The translations under genes were made by a program, and so were the position numbers. 64,000 bases of DNA from Linanthus parryae (lineage: Eukaryota > Streptophyta > Magnoliopsida > Ericales > Polemoniaceae), in contig JALGPY010000003.1 in the NCBI GenBank assembly GCA_023055425.1, positions 22,689,001 through 22,753,000 of the forward strand, written 5' to 3'. The notes below the pieces were generated by a model. That model was not told the origin of the DNA. It was given only the letters and a program-made list of their open reading frames with translations, and searched no databases. Shown one piece after another: positions 12,506 through 24,378 of this stretch. How positions within the stretch are numbered: position 1 is the first letter of the stretch; each line of letters begins with the position of its first letter.

Positions 12506-12640
12506 AGGGGCGGAGGTACTTGAGGACAAGGGGTGGCAATTGCCACCCTGACTTTTTCAAAACGCCATTAGCACCCCTCTAATTATAGTTATTTTACACT
12601 TGCTATGCTGGTACGGTTGTTATGAAATCACCAGTTGACT
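12506..12640. repeat. Possible hAT-type terminal fragment
   Basis: The sequence CAGGGGCGGAGGTAC resembles the terminal inverted repeat of a widespread plant hAT-type repeat family. It is followed by an 18-bp palindrome, GGGTGGCAATTGCCACCC, at 12531-12548. No matching second end or transposase is seen, so this is a weak call based on end similarity only. Confidence 0.3.
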
Positions 12641-12699
12641 ACGGTTAAACATAAAAGCACCTATTAGATAGGAACTACCTAACGCGTCAGCAATTTGAG

Positions 12700-15225
12700 A
12701 CAGTATCAATCTCCACACGACACGAAAACACGAAAAATAAATACGACACTTTAATTTTCTTCTTGATTGATTCATAATAATGCGATTGCAACTTGTTTAA
12801 ATAGACAAATGCTAACCTTAGACTTAGACGGTTCGACCTTCCGGGCCAGGAAAAAACTACAAGAAAACCCGTTTCGTTATTTGATCATGTCTAAGGGATT
12901 GTATATCTTTGATCATGATAATTTCATCTATAACATTAATATCAAGAGGTTTGCATATAATGATATGAACTTCACTTATCTTTAGCATTATCGTTTAGGC
13001 CACATGAATAAGAGATACATATCTAAGAACTCCATATAGATGGAATTATAGAACTCAATGAATCATATGAGATATGTAAGACTTATTTATTAGGAAAAGA
13101 TATGATCTTTTAGGAATCATCCATATTGATGTATGTAGGCCACTAAGCGCAGATATTGAAGATGGTTTTCAGTACCTCATCATATTTACTGATGGGATCA
13201 GAGAAATATGGATTTGTGTATCTTGTGAAGAAACAAATCAGAATCCTTTGAATTGTTCAAGTAATTCAAGAATGAAGTAGATAACCAGCTTGACAAAAGT
13301 ATTAGGGCTCTACGATTGGATCGTAGAGGAGAGTACTTGAGCCAAGAGTTTGACAAGCATCTATGGGAGTATTGGATATGATCCAAACTCGCTCCACCTA
13401 GCATGCCACATGGGTTTGGCGTGTCTAAAAGGAGAATTCAGACCTTGATTGGACACGGTTCGGTCCATGATGTGTCAAACAATAACTTCCAGTTTACTTT
13501 TAGGGGGTTATGTTCTAATTACAGCAAAATTCGCCCTTAACCTTGTTCCATCCAAATAAATTATGAGAACCACCATATGAGATATGAACTAGGAAGTGTC
13601 CTAGTAGGCCGTTCATAATAATTTGGGTTATGTAGTTTATGTAAAGGCGTTTACAGATAAACTTGGACTCAAATCGGATAAATGTTTTGTGGGATATCCT
13701 GAAAGGGATATTATTTCTACAATCCAATCGAGAACAAATTATTTGTTGCTCAATTTCTAGATAGATATTATCTCTAAAAGAAACAGTGGGAGGACAGTAG
13801 AGCTTGAAGGAGTTCAAAACCACAGCAGAACATTAATCCTTTTGATGGAACATGAGCAGGATCACAAGGTGTTGTGGAGCAACCTACTCAGAAAACACAA
13901 GTACCTTGTAGGTTAAGTGGGATATGTCAAGGGACTAGGAAAATAAGAATTTCTCATAACCCGTGATATATTACTCATCGAGATGAACCTACAACCTATG
14001 AGATGGCCACGTGTGGATCATACTCTCAGAAATGGCTTGGAGCCATAAGATACGATATGGAATCCATGTATACCAACAAAGTATGGACTTTGGTAGAACC
14101 ACCTGAAAGGGTAGGACCCATAAGGTGCAAGTGAGTTATGAGGAAACCAACATGGATGGTAATATGATTACTTTTTAAGGGACAACTAGTTTGAAAGGGT
14201 TTCATGAGAGTTCATAGTATAGACTATGACGAAATCTTTCCTCAGTTGTGATGCTTAAATCCATTCGCATCTTGCTTGTAGCAATCTGTTTATAGATTGA
14301 GTCAAGCTTCTTGGAGTTGGAATCTTCGAATTTATGATGCAATCAAAGGAGTTTGGTTCCATCAAAATTGAAGATGAGACTTGTGTTTACAAGAAGGTTA
14401 GTGGGAGCATAGTTAAATTTCTGGTCTTGTATGTAGAGAAATACTAATTATTGAGAATAATGTCCCTACTCAGCAATATTGTAAATATTGGCTAGAGAAT
14501 TGATTCTCAATGAAGGACTTAGGCGAAACAAGATGTAAAGATCTATGGAGATAGATCAAGTAGTTGTTCAGCTGAAGTCATAGTACATATATTGACAAAG
14601 GTGTTGAAATAGTTCAACATGTATAGAATATGGATTCTTACCCATGTCACATGGAATTAGTCTTTGGAAGACTAATTGTCTTTTTCATTTAGATTGAAAA
14701 GGGATCGTATGAATAAGATTCACGAGATACGCCATGTAATGTACTAGGCCAGATGTGTCAAATGGTATGACACAAAGATACCAATCAAATCCGGGTGAAG
14801 TGTCACTGGATAATTATCAAGATTATCCTTAAGTACTCGAGAAGGAATAAAGGATGAATTCTTGATAAATAGAAGATAAGAAGAGTTTACTGTAAAGAGT
14901 TACAGTGATGCAAACTTCAAAGAAAATTTCAGATTATAGTCAAGTTTTATGTTTTGCACTAGTGGGAGTGACTGTGAGCTGGAAAGGTTCCAGGCAAGAT
15001 TCAGTCATTAATTCTAACATAGAGGACTGAGCATATTTATGCATAAGATGCACTTACTCAGGATATTCAATCTCAATTAAATTATTGACAGAGGAGATGT
15101 GAATATTTGCAAAGTACCAGCACATGTCGCGCCTACCATGTCCCCTATGCAGTGTAGACACGGAGGACCGCGCTAGATCAATAGGCATATGATGCAGGAG
15201 ATTGACTCTAGTTCAAGTGGGAGAC
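12700..15225 (+). pseudogene. Degenerate Ty1/copia pol (integrase, RT, RNase H)
   Basis: Read in several frames, the plus strand gives the ordered landmarks of a copia polyprotein: the GAG-pre-integrase zinc region (LWHYRLGHMNKRYISK near 12,985), integrase core (near 13,110-13,500, with IHIDVCGPLSADI and DRRGEYLSQEFDKHLWEY), YVKAFTDKLGLKSDKCFVGYP near 13,640, reverse transcriptase pieces near 14,200-14,500, and the RNase H region near 14,880-15,120. Stops and frameshifts are everywhere, so it is long dead. Gag and the 5' LTR are not recognisable. It ends at a polypurine tract (AAGTGGGAGAC) that abuts the 3' LTR. Confidence 0.75.
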
Positions 15226-16659
15226 TGTTGGAATTGTGCCCTAGGGGCAATCAATTAATTGTGACGAATATGTGGATTTACGGTTCATTATGTTATCGAT
15301 ATGGAGATATGTTAACATGAATGAAGTCCTTAGAATATAAGTGTTATATTCTTAAATATCCCTAGTCAATTATAATGATTAATGAGACAATCATCTATAG
15401 ACTAGTATGGGGTTGGATTAATATGGAGATATGACGATCCAACACATGGGTATGCATTAGGAGTAATGGCATACTGGATGGCCCACGACGAGAAGGATAC
15501 ATTAGATTATGTTGAAGTCACAATCGCTTCTCGTAGTGCTAATAATATTGCAATCCTTAGACTTGAAGTCACTAGATACTCTAGTTGTGAAATATTGTGC
15601 TTTGATGTTATCAAACGTTACACCGTGATCGGGTAATTATAAAGATAGCTATCGGACATGATAGGAAGCAAGCTTAGAGATCGTAGTGATGTAGATATGA
15701 TTTGTCCCTCCCACATAATGGGAGTAAATATCCACGACCACTCGAGGGATGAGGCTTAATGAATGTCTGGCCAGACTCAGATAAATCAATATGGAGATAT
15801 TGATGTTATCTGCTTGCATAAGCATATTCCCCGGATCGAGGAACTATGGATTAGATATACGAGTGTGACTGTTTATGTCTCGTGTCCAATCCGGATATGG
15901 AGAAAAAGGGATAAGTGCAATATGAGATATTGCGCACAAGAGGTTTGTCGGGATCACTGACTATTTCTATTAGTTGGGTTGCGTGGATGTGTTGCTAGAC
16001 ACCGCTCCATGTTAGTAAGAGTTACTACCAACTAGATAGAAACCTATTGGGTCACACGTCAAATAGAGTAGAGCTAGATTTGGGATTAATTAACATTGAT
16101 TAATTAATAGAAGGATCATTGTGCAAAACCATGCAAACCTAGTATGACTAATTTGCAAGGAAGGGAATAATTCTAGTTCATCTAGAATTAGGAAACTCTT
16201 TTATGGAAACAACAAGGAGTTGTTTGAGTATATAAAGGAGGCTCTAGCTTCCTTCCCACTTGATGTTAATGTTATTAGACATAACAAAGAGAGCGGGAGA
16301 GAGCAAAAGAGAGAGCAAGACAAAGCACCAAGGCCGAAGCCCTAGGTGTCGTCCGCCCCCTCCCATGTCGTCGGCCTCTTGTAGGCACGACCATGGGTTG
16401 TTCCCGTTGCGGGATTCCTTCTTCCCTCATCCTCCGGTTCAAGCTAGCACTTGTTGAAGGAAGAATCTAGATCTCACCTCTAGACGTGGATCAACCGTAG
16501 AGACGAGGACACTATTCTTCGTGTGATCTCCCAAATCACAAGGTACACATCTTCTATGTCCCTTATCATGTTATGATGTCTCTTCCTGACGATCCGTGGT
16601 GGGCTTTGAGTAGGATTAATTTTGTTATTCCGCTGCGTTACCTACGTCAAAACCCAATA
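15226..16659 (+). repeat. Ty1/copia 3' LTR
   Basis: Starts TGTTGGAATTGTGCCCTAG directly after the polypurine tract and ends near CCAATA, which mirrors the start TGTTGG with one change. Length is about 1434 bp. A TATA-like TATATAAAGGAGGCTC lies at 16,230-16,245, consistent with an LTR promoter. The sequence right of it is LINE coding sequence, so the copia element was inserted into (or abuts) that LINE. The 5' LTR is not found in the window. Confidence 0.65.
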
Positions 16660-17539
16660 GAAATGGGGTGGAACCAAGAGATGATATGTTAGTCAATGAG
16701 TTGATAAATGCAGAAGATAAAAGATGGAAAGTGTCATATTTGAAGCAGCTGTTTTCAGAAAAGGTAGTTCAAGCTATCCTCAGAATTCCAATTCCCAATA
16801 ATGATATTGAAGATAAGCTTATCTGGGCTCCTTAAAAGTCATGAGTGTTCTCTGTCAAGTCTGCCACCATTACAGCAGAAAAACTCATCACCAGTCAAGA
16901 GAAATGCAAAAAATCAGGTTGTATAGCCTCTTCCTCTTTCAATTTTCCAAACACTATTGGGGCTTCTTGTGGAAAAGTGATATCCCTCCAAAAATAAAAA
17001 TGTTCCGGTGGAAACTATCCCTAGATGCTCTAGCAGTGGGGAAAAATTTAGCTAAAAGAGGTTTCAAAGAGGCTATTCAATGCAAAATTTGTGAAGATAA
17101 TGTTGAAGATATTGAGCATTTGATGTTTCATTGTGCATGGACAAACCCTGTTTGGTTTGGTCTTGGTGTGCTGAATCCTAGTCAGTGTAGGGAGGTTGGT
17201 AAGATAAAGAAGTGTCTAGCTGAAGCTTGTGACAAAGTTCTAGATAAATCTATTCCTTTAAGCTTCTGGTTTAAGATACTTGTTGGATTATGGAATATTT
17301 GGAGATGTAGGAATGAATATTTATTTGAGAAGAAGCCCGTGGATCCTGTCAGAGTGTTGCATATGTGTAAGCTGGATCTAAGTACTATTGAGACTATCAA
17401 GATTCTTAAGAGCCCTGTGATCTCAGTCAGTGCCAAGAAGACCAGGAAAGTTAAGGTTAAGATTTGGAAGCCTCCTCCTTTGAATGTTTTGAAATGTAAT
17501 GTTGACATGTCTTGGAATGAGAGCTCAGGTGATGCCTAG
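16660..17539 (+). pseudogene. LINE ORF2 3' part: zf-RVT and start of RNase H
   Basis: The plus strand encodes the region after the reverse transcriptase of a plant LINE: a segment like VNELINAEDKRWKV and ILRIPIPNNDIEDKLIWAP, then a stop, then the zf-RVT zinc-binding domain (PPKIKMFRWKLSLDALAVG, CKICEDNVEDIEHLMFHC), then the first strand of the RNase H domain (LKCNVDMSWNESSG). The frame is cut at 17,539 by the Tat retrotransposon and resumes at 33,150. The 5' part is missing; the left neighbour is a copia LTR. A dead element, because of the stop and the insertions. Confidence 0.75.
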
Positions 17540-18165
17540 TGTGCACAAGAGATTCCGGCAGGGAGACCTCCGTGTACACCGTACGTAGTGGATCAGGGAT
17601 CGCACAGGAAGAATAGGGGTGTGTGTAGGGAGAGAGCAAGTCAGTAGCAATGTCTGAGAGAGAGACAGAGGTTTGGCAGAGCTTCCGCGTATAGCAGTGT
17701 TGTCCTCCTTGTATGGAAAGGTTAACGATATATATATACTGGAGAACGTGACCGTTGTAGTGTGGTTAATGCGCCCATTGATGGCGGCTTAATTAGCTTA
17801 ACCATAACGGCACGTTCGTCCGAGTATATAGGAACCGTTAGAGCATGTGGTGCGCGAGTACCGGAACCGTTACGAGGTTGACCGGGTTTTGACCGGATTG
17901 ACCGGGTCTAGGGAGCTCGTGCCATAAATCTCTCAAAACAGTTACTAAAGGTCGCGCGCGGGCTTGGCTCGCACGCGACAGGGCTTACTCTAGCCTCCAA
18001 ACCACAAATCCCTACAAGTCCCGTGCAGTGGTATGCGAGGGCTCTGTCTCGCAGCCCCCACATGGATCAGCTCGGCCGGTGATCCTGTGTGTGTGGAGCA
18101 CAATATGGTGTGCTGGATGGTTGCCACGTGGCCTAGATCTGCCATGTCATAAAGCAGTATCTACA
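17540..18165 (-). repeat. Tat 3' LTR
   Basis: Element-sense ends are TGTAGATACTGC and CTTGTGCACA. A TATA-like run (TATATATATA near 17,730) lies on both strands. I saw no difference from the 5' LTR on reading the two side by side. The outer flank is CCTAG at 17535-17539. Confidence 0.93.
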
Positions 18166-18180
18166 TTAGCCCCCTTTCTG
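18166..18180 (-). other. Tat polypurine tract
   Basis: In element sense AGAAAGGGGGCTAA lies directly before the TGTAGATA start of the 3' LTR. This purine run is the expected primer for plus-strand DNA synthesis. Confidence 0.8.
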
Positions 18181-18329
18181 CGCGTGAAGGCTTGTAGCTG
18201 TATAGGCTTCCATGCGCGGAAACCAACATGCGCGTCGTCGTCACGTACCAATTCAAATACGGGTAGATTCAGCCCCCGTGCGTGTAATTATGACCTAAAA
18301 CCCCTATAGTCGTGCCATCTGACCTTTAG

Positions 18330-18480
18330 GGTTTTAGGCGTGACGTCAGCCCGTCCTGTGATTGCGCGACACGACGGTGACGGTTGCGATTCGACTACTG
18401 AAGGGACGCAACCCTTCATTCTTTTGGATAAATACCTTGTATCCCATCATTGCAAAGCATTGCTTCTTTCTCTTAAAGTG
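18330..18480 (+). promoter_or_regulatory. Candidate promoter of the antisense PMD gene
   Basis: TGACGTCA, a palindromic bZIP-type site, lies at 18341-18348. A TATA-like GATAAATA lies about 80 bases on, at 18427-18434. The PMD start codon follows at 18856, after a leader that may be spliced, since a pyrimidine-rich stretch ending in CAG (18853) directly precedes it. This is inferred from motif order; no transcript is seen. Confidence 0.4.
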
Positions 18481-18855
18481 AATGGTACCCGGAGACCTTC
18501 GAGAGCAGATCCAAATAATCAATCATCAGTTCAAGACTGCAAATCGTATTCTTCAACTGTGCATATCCAAGCAGGCTTCAAGGAAACAAGGTTGGCCTCG
18601 TTTACTTTTTGCTTTTAAAGTACCGGCGTTTGCCTTGAACTGCGTTGAATCTGTAAACCCATGAAATCTGTGAAGAGGCTTTGATCTTTAAACCCGCTTC
18701 GCTTTACTCTTTCGACGATATTGGATCTTGCAATTACCCAATTTCTGAAATCGGCACCGGAACTGTTTTCATTCCTTTGCATAAGTCTCGAATTCAAAAT
18801 TCAAACTGACTGGTGTGGTATTTCTCCCCCCCCTTTTTTTTGCCCTTTCGCAGGA

Positions 18856-21800
18856 ATGGCTAAAACAAGGGTAACCAGACCCGTTAAGGAAGACGAAGAG
18901 ATGCCGGAGCTTCCGCAGTCTCTGTGGCGAAAAGCCCCCTTTCTGGGTGGGAAAGATTTTTACCACGCGAGGGTGAAGGCGAAGAGGATGCCTGATCCTG
19001 TTCCCGTTGATCGGTTGTTGACACTGACTCGCCCAGTGAACTCAGCCTTGCTCGAGTTAGTTGGCTCCGAGGATGTGGTTCGATTGGGAATCGAGAACGG
19101 GCACTTCCCATACACTGCGATTTCTACTCAGGCGTTTGTCCAGAAGTTGGACTATATGGATGAGTGGACTGACCACGTGTTGGGTAATTACGCCGAAACT
19201 CTTGATGAAGCCGGCATTTTCTTTGCTGTTCGTGCTATGAAGGGTGCTGCCGTGAAGTTGGATCAGTCCATGCTTCTAGACCTTCTGTCCCGCTATTCGC
19301 CTGCGACTCACACGTTTCACTTTGCTGAGTTCGAGGCTGCCCCCACGCTCGAGGACGTTCAAATGCTGTATGAGCTCTCACCAATGGGCGAGGTGGACCC
19401 CTTGAGTCACTTAAGGACATCTGCGGAATTAGCCTTGTACGCGCAGATGGAGGAGTGCCTAGCAGAGGTGAAGAAAATCTCCACTCGGTGGACTAGTACA
19501 AAACCTCTTCCGAACTGGCAGCTGGTTGATACGTCTGCGAAGAATACCTGGAACAAGTGGTTGCAGTACTTCTTCCGAGACTATGCGAGCAGCAGCATTA
19601 CTAAGAAGCTTTTGAGCGAGGACCCGGAGGCCGAGAATTACGTAGAGGGCAAGGGTTATCATTTGACCCTTTGCGCCTTTCTTTGTGCTTGGCTGTCGAG
19701 GTTTCTGATTGATGGTCACCCCCATGATGGGGTCTTCTACCATGTGCTGCCACTTGCCGTGAGACTCGCTCTTGGCCAGAGAGTCGCACTTGGACCCTTG
19801 GTCTTGGGCACGCTATATTACAGGCTGGATCAGCTGGTTCTGGCGATGAGGGAATCGCGTGGCCGCCTCGATGTTCTGACCTTTGTCAATATCAGCTTTT
19901 TGACAATGTGGGTTTTCGAGCGTTGGCCGTCTTATGCTCCAACTCCCCTCCCACTTGAGAAGTGGTGTCCCCCAGGCGAGACGAAAGCGCTCAACAGCGG
20001 AAGGGCTGCGAGATGGTTCGGGGCAAGCAACACCAAGTGTACTTGGAGCTTGATATGCGACAAGCGAAGGGAGTTCACTGCCAGGCCTTACGCCACACGT
20101 ATTGAGAATGTGCGGTGGTTTCCAAAGCTATACCCCTCCGAAGGTATGGTCTTGTCAGAAGACCTTCTCTTTGAAAAGGGATCGCATTTCCACGAGCGCT
20201 ATCGTGAGTTCTTTTGCTGGTGTCTGCGGGGTTCTCTTCCTGCACTTGCAGAGCATATTCGTGAGCTCGCGCCACGATATGAAAGGCTTACAGTGGATGT
20301 TGACCCCACTCGGGTCTCTCCTCAATTTGGTTTTGATGCGGTGGCCCCATCAATCTGGCCCCAGTCTATCGTTAGAGGGTGCTACAAGCGCTTGCTGACA
20401 AAGGAATGCAAGACGGTCCTCATGAGCAATCTTCCCTTTGAGCAGCCTGCGGGAACTCGCAGGGGTGGTTGTTCCCAGAATTGGATCGCATACTGGATTG
20501 CCCAGCATACGAGGATGGAGACGGAGGCGGCGGCGCAGCCAGGAAGGGCCCCCTTGATCAAGAGAAACTCTTTTCCGTTTCGCCCCAATTGTAGTTTGAG
20601 CGAGTCTGAGTACGGTTGCTACTCGTTGTTGGACCGCGAGAATCATTTGTGCCCCGATTTCATTCTGAAGGAGCAGGTCGATGCAATCAAGAAGGGTGAC
20701 ACGCAGGTCATCAAATATAGCAAGGCGTTTGCTGAGGTAAGTAGTCTCCTTGTGTGCTTTGAGCTCTTTGATTTGCTTGCACTGATGCTTTTTGTTCTGT
20801 ATTGTCTAGTGTCATGTGCGGAGATTCGCAGCTGGTGACCGTTCCAAATCGCTGGTGGATACCATTGTTGCGACCAGAAGAAGGGGGGAGTCGTATCGGC
20901 TAGCATGGAGGATGGATGCCGAGGTCGAAACAAAAGTTCGCGGGGTCATGAACACTTTTGCTGACTCGCTGATAGACAACCCTCCGGCTCCGTCTCCTCC
21001 TAGAGATGACCCGTCCCCTCCAGCGACTGCGGCGCCGAGAGCGAAGAGACCTAGGCAAAAGGGGATTACGATTTCTTCCCCTAGGAGCGCTCCAGCTTCG
21101 CCCCCAGTGAGGTCCCTTTCTGTCAAGGACAAAGGTAAGGGTCGTATGCCCGGCAAGGTGCGAAAAGATCTCGCAGTTGAAACCTTCGTTCCATTCAATC
21201 AAGAGGAAGAGGAAGAGAGGCAGGAGCCCCAAGCAAGTAATGAAGAAGAAGAAGAAGGAACAGTTGTGATGCGCGAGGAAGAGTCAGGAGGTACTTCCGT
21301 CGCCTTTCCTTGTCCTTTATCATGACTTTTGTGCAGTTCTTGTCTTTGAACCAATTTTGTATTCGCAGATGATGATGATGAAACTGTTGGTGGCCTCGTG
21401 GCCAAGAGGCAAAAGAGAGATGCCCATTCTGGCATTTCAGATGATCCTGTAAGCGAGGATGTTCTTGCTGAATCCCGGAAGACAGCCGCGGAGGCTGCTG
21501 CGAGAAGAAGGCAGCGAGAGGAAGAGGAGCTCGAGCTTGTGAAACAGCGGAGCCTCGAGGAGCTGCATGTTGACGACTTGGCGCGTTCAACTGGCGAGGA
21601 AGACGAGCTTCCCGAAGAAGTGGCTCCTCATGTGGAGGAGGAAGATGAGGTTCCTGGAGAGGACGCAGCAGAGCTAGAACAAGTCCAAGCGGACTTCGCA
21701 GAGATCGCAGGTGGCGATAAAGGTGAGATCTTCAATCTCGCAGTTACTTATAGAGATGTAATTGTGGGTGCGTTAAAGCACGGTGTGTCAAAGCCTGACA

Positions 21801-23141
21801 TTCGCCGTTGGTTGGTAGGCAAATGCGGAGAACCCTCAGGTAATTATTTTGAGTGATATGCGCATACTAGGCTTTAGTCACTTGAAGCAAAATCATGACT
21901 GGTTTACTCGCGTCCCAGGTCACACTTCTCTTAAAGATTTGCTTAGTGAAGATACACTGATAGGGCACGGTTCCACGTCCCTAGTGTACGATGAGGATAC
22001 CTTAATCCCACCTTCGCGTGGAGGTGCTTATTCTTAGCTTTAGCAAAGATAGTGAAATAACTTATAACACAAGTTACCTCATATTGTCGCATTTGGTATC
22101 GCAGGTCATGCTGAGGAACCTGAGCTGGAGCAGAGAAGTCAGCCTTCTGCATCCCATGTTCCAATCTCGAGCTCTCCTACTGAGAAGCCCGTCGCGGACG
22201 CTGGACATGTAAGTGAGCGTCTCGAGGATGTCATCGAGCTCTCCGATGATGTCGAAGCTGATGCTGTGCGGATGGACGAAAGTGTCCGTACTGGTGGCAA
22301 GGAGGAAAGGACAAGCGATGCTGCCATTTCCGCATCCGGGAATGTCCGTCCAGCGACCTTGGTTGTGCCTCCGGCGATGACTGAGCCAGGAGCACCTATT
22401 CCTGCGTGGAGCATTTGGGGCTCGCAGGTTGGGAATGTAATCGCAGCTGGTGCAGCTTACACTCTTCCTCCTAACTATGAGAGTTTGGAGCTCGCAGCTG
22501 ATAGGAGAGCCATGGAGCGAGGGCAGTCTTCGAACAACCCGGTGACTCGCATTCCTTCTATTCATGAAATTCTGGAAGGCACTGGTAAGTAAAAAATTTT
22601 ACCATTCGTACGTCGCATTATTTGCTTGCTAGTTTTGACATCATGACTTGTTTTTGACGTCTCAGGTTTGAAGCAAACCGATGTAGACTGGGTGGTTCGA
22701 ATGCGCCTCAGATACCCCCGATCGTTTGTGAGGTGTCTGGAGATCAGTCCTTTTGACAGGAGGCTATTCCTTACTGAAGCCATCTGGATACTAGAGCAGC
22801 TGTGCGCGGCTACACCTGCGACCATTTCGGCCCAGAGTGCTGAATTGCTGTGTGGCATGTGCCAAAATCTCGTGCTCAAAGTCCAAGGCAGACTTGGCTT
22901 TAAATTCCTCAAGGACAGAGTTACACTGATTCGCGCAGCTGTAACTTTGAATCTCGGTCACCAGAATCTCGCAGCTGAGATGCAGAAGGTGGAGCAGCAA
23001 AAGCAAAAGGTTGATGAAGCTGTAAAGCTGTATCAGGAAATGAATGCCAAGTGCGAGCAACTGAAGCAAGAAGTGAAACAAGCGGAGAAGCTGAGCGAGC
23101 AGTTCGCACCCCAGGACTCCTTAGTCAAAAATTTGTTTTGA
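18856..23141 (+). CDS. Antisense plant-mobile-domain (PMD) protein, five exons, inside Tat element
   Basis: Exons 18856-20736, 20810-21290, 21369-21839, 22105-22584 and 22666-23141 have GT-AG borders (GTAAGT, GTACTT, GTAATT, GTAAGT donors) and join without a break into 1262 codons ending in TGA. Exon 1 (627 residues) matches the plant mobile domain family, with FPYTAIST, the TFHF...E..PTLEDVQMLYEL motif and a helical core with ALGPLVLGTLYYRLDQL. The middle exons are acidic and Pro/Ser-rich with Lys/Arg runs. The last exon ends in a coiled coil rich in Glu, Gln and Lys (residues about 1205-1250). PMD proteins are plant-specific, occur in host silencing-related proteins and in transposons, and their biochemical role is unclear. 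The gene runs opposite to gag-pol, towards the array. It appears fully open. Confidence 0.8.
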
Positions 23142-24375
23142 CTTTTCGAATTTTTGAAAAGAAAACAGGAAAATGGCTGAGACATTAATGTAATGTTTTG
23201 AACATTAATGTGATATTGCTAGGGTTTCTCTCCCTTCTTTTTTAACAACAAACAATGAGTTTGCCCGTTTTGCCCCTTTCGGGATTTGATTGGACATTTC
23301 TGTGCATGTCCAATTATGACATCAGCAATTGATTCTTTGCTTGATTTTCGCGCTAATTTCTCGGTAGATAAGCACGCTTCCGTTGGGAAGTCCATCCGAA
23401 TCATGACTATCCGTCATTTATTAGGATACGCAACTGAATCGTCGTAGCCTTTAGTAGGGTAATTGATTGTTACCGCTTTTCAAGGCGTAAGTGATTGAAC
23501 TTACCCTCTTTTTTTGAATTTTGCTGACTCATCTTAGGCGACCGAAGAGTCTCCACAGGGCCTATATAAACCCTGTCTTTGCCATTTGGGTTCTTCATCC
23601 CAAACATGTGCTTTGCCGTGAGTCCTTACGACTGCTGGCTTCAACGCTTGTTTTTCGTTGATTCATGGCAACTTCAAGCTTTGAATCCTGAGTTTGCGCT
23701 TTGTGCCATAGAAATAGTTTCCAAGATCCACTTTATGAGGCTTATTGCTGTTTATAACCGTCATAAAGAGGATGCAGATAATACCTCATGTGTGTTCGAA
23801 GAAATTTCTTCGTGTATTATGTGTGCAGGTCATGTTTCCGGCCGCCTCGTGGCGAGGTGCAGCGCCGTAGTGACCGTGCTACCGTCTCGTAATGTACGGC
23901 GGAATTCTCCTCCAGCATCTCCGGAGGAGAGTTTCTTGCCTCTTCATTCTTGAACTCAGGAGGCTCGCCAACGCCCTTGTCTATCATGACAAGGAGCCCA
24001 GTACCAGAGGAATGACGGCTTCCCCTGTTGTGCACGACGGCATATGCCGGAACAGGTGGTTCCTCTGGTACATATCTTGATCAGACAGGGGTTTCGTCAG
24101 ACCCTAAGATCTTTGGGGTCTTGGACGCATCGTATCCCTGGCCTTGCTACTAGGGATGTGGCGAATGACGAGTTGATCTCTTCGCGGCAGCATCCCTTTT
24201 GCTATAGATCTTTGGCCGCGGATCTGCGTACTGTGCTGCCGGTGTCAGGACCGGTGGACTCTCTCTTTTCTTAGTCGAGAGTTCCCTTGGCGCATTTCTG
24301 GCTTACCAGCCATTTTTCGAATGTATTGTTAGCCATGTTGGCTGCGTAGTTAGATGCGAGCTTTTCGCTTGTAAG
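23142..24375. other. Structured spacer between PMD gene and tandem array
   Basis: No supported gene. A plus-strand TATA-like CCTATATAAACCC is at 23561-23573 and could start a second transcript. A 124-codon frame at 23579-23953 has no recognisable content. The stretch 23797-24121 holds a run of inverted repeats: CGAAGAAATTTCTTCG (23797-23812), TCTCCTCC/GGAGGAGA (23906-23930), CCTTGTC/GACAAGG (23975-23994), a three-tier hairpin (24001-24071) and AGACCC/GGGTCT (24099-24121). Confidence 0.6.
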
Positions 24376-24378
24376 CTG

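Noticed and set aside
23579..23953. 124-codon plus-strand frame after a TATA-like box
   Set aside because: It starts only nine bases after the TATA-like sequence, overlaps the hairpin cluster, and shows no domain.
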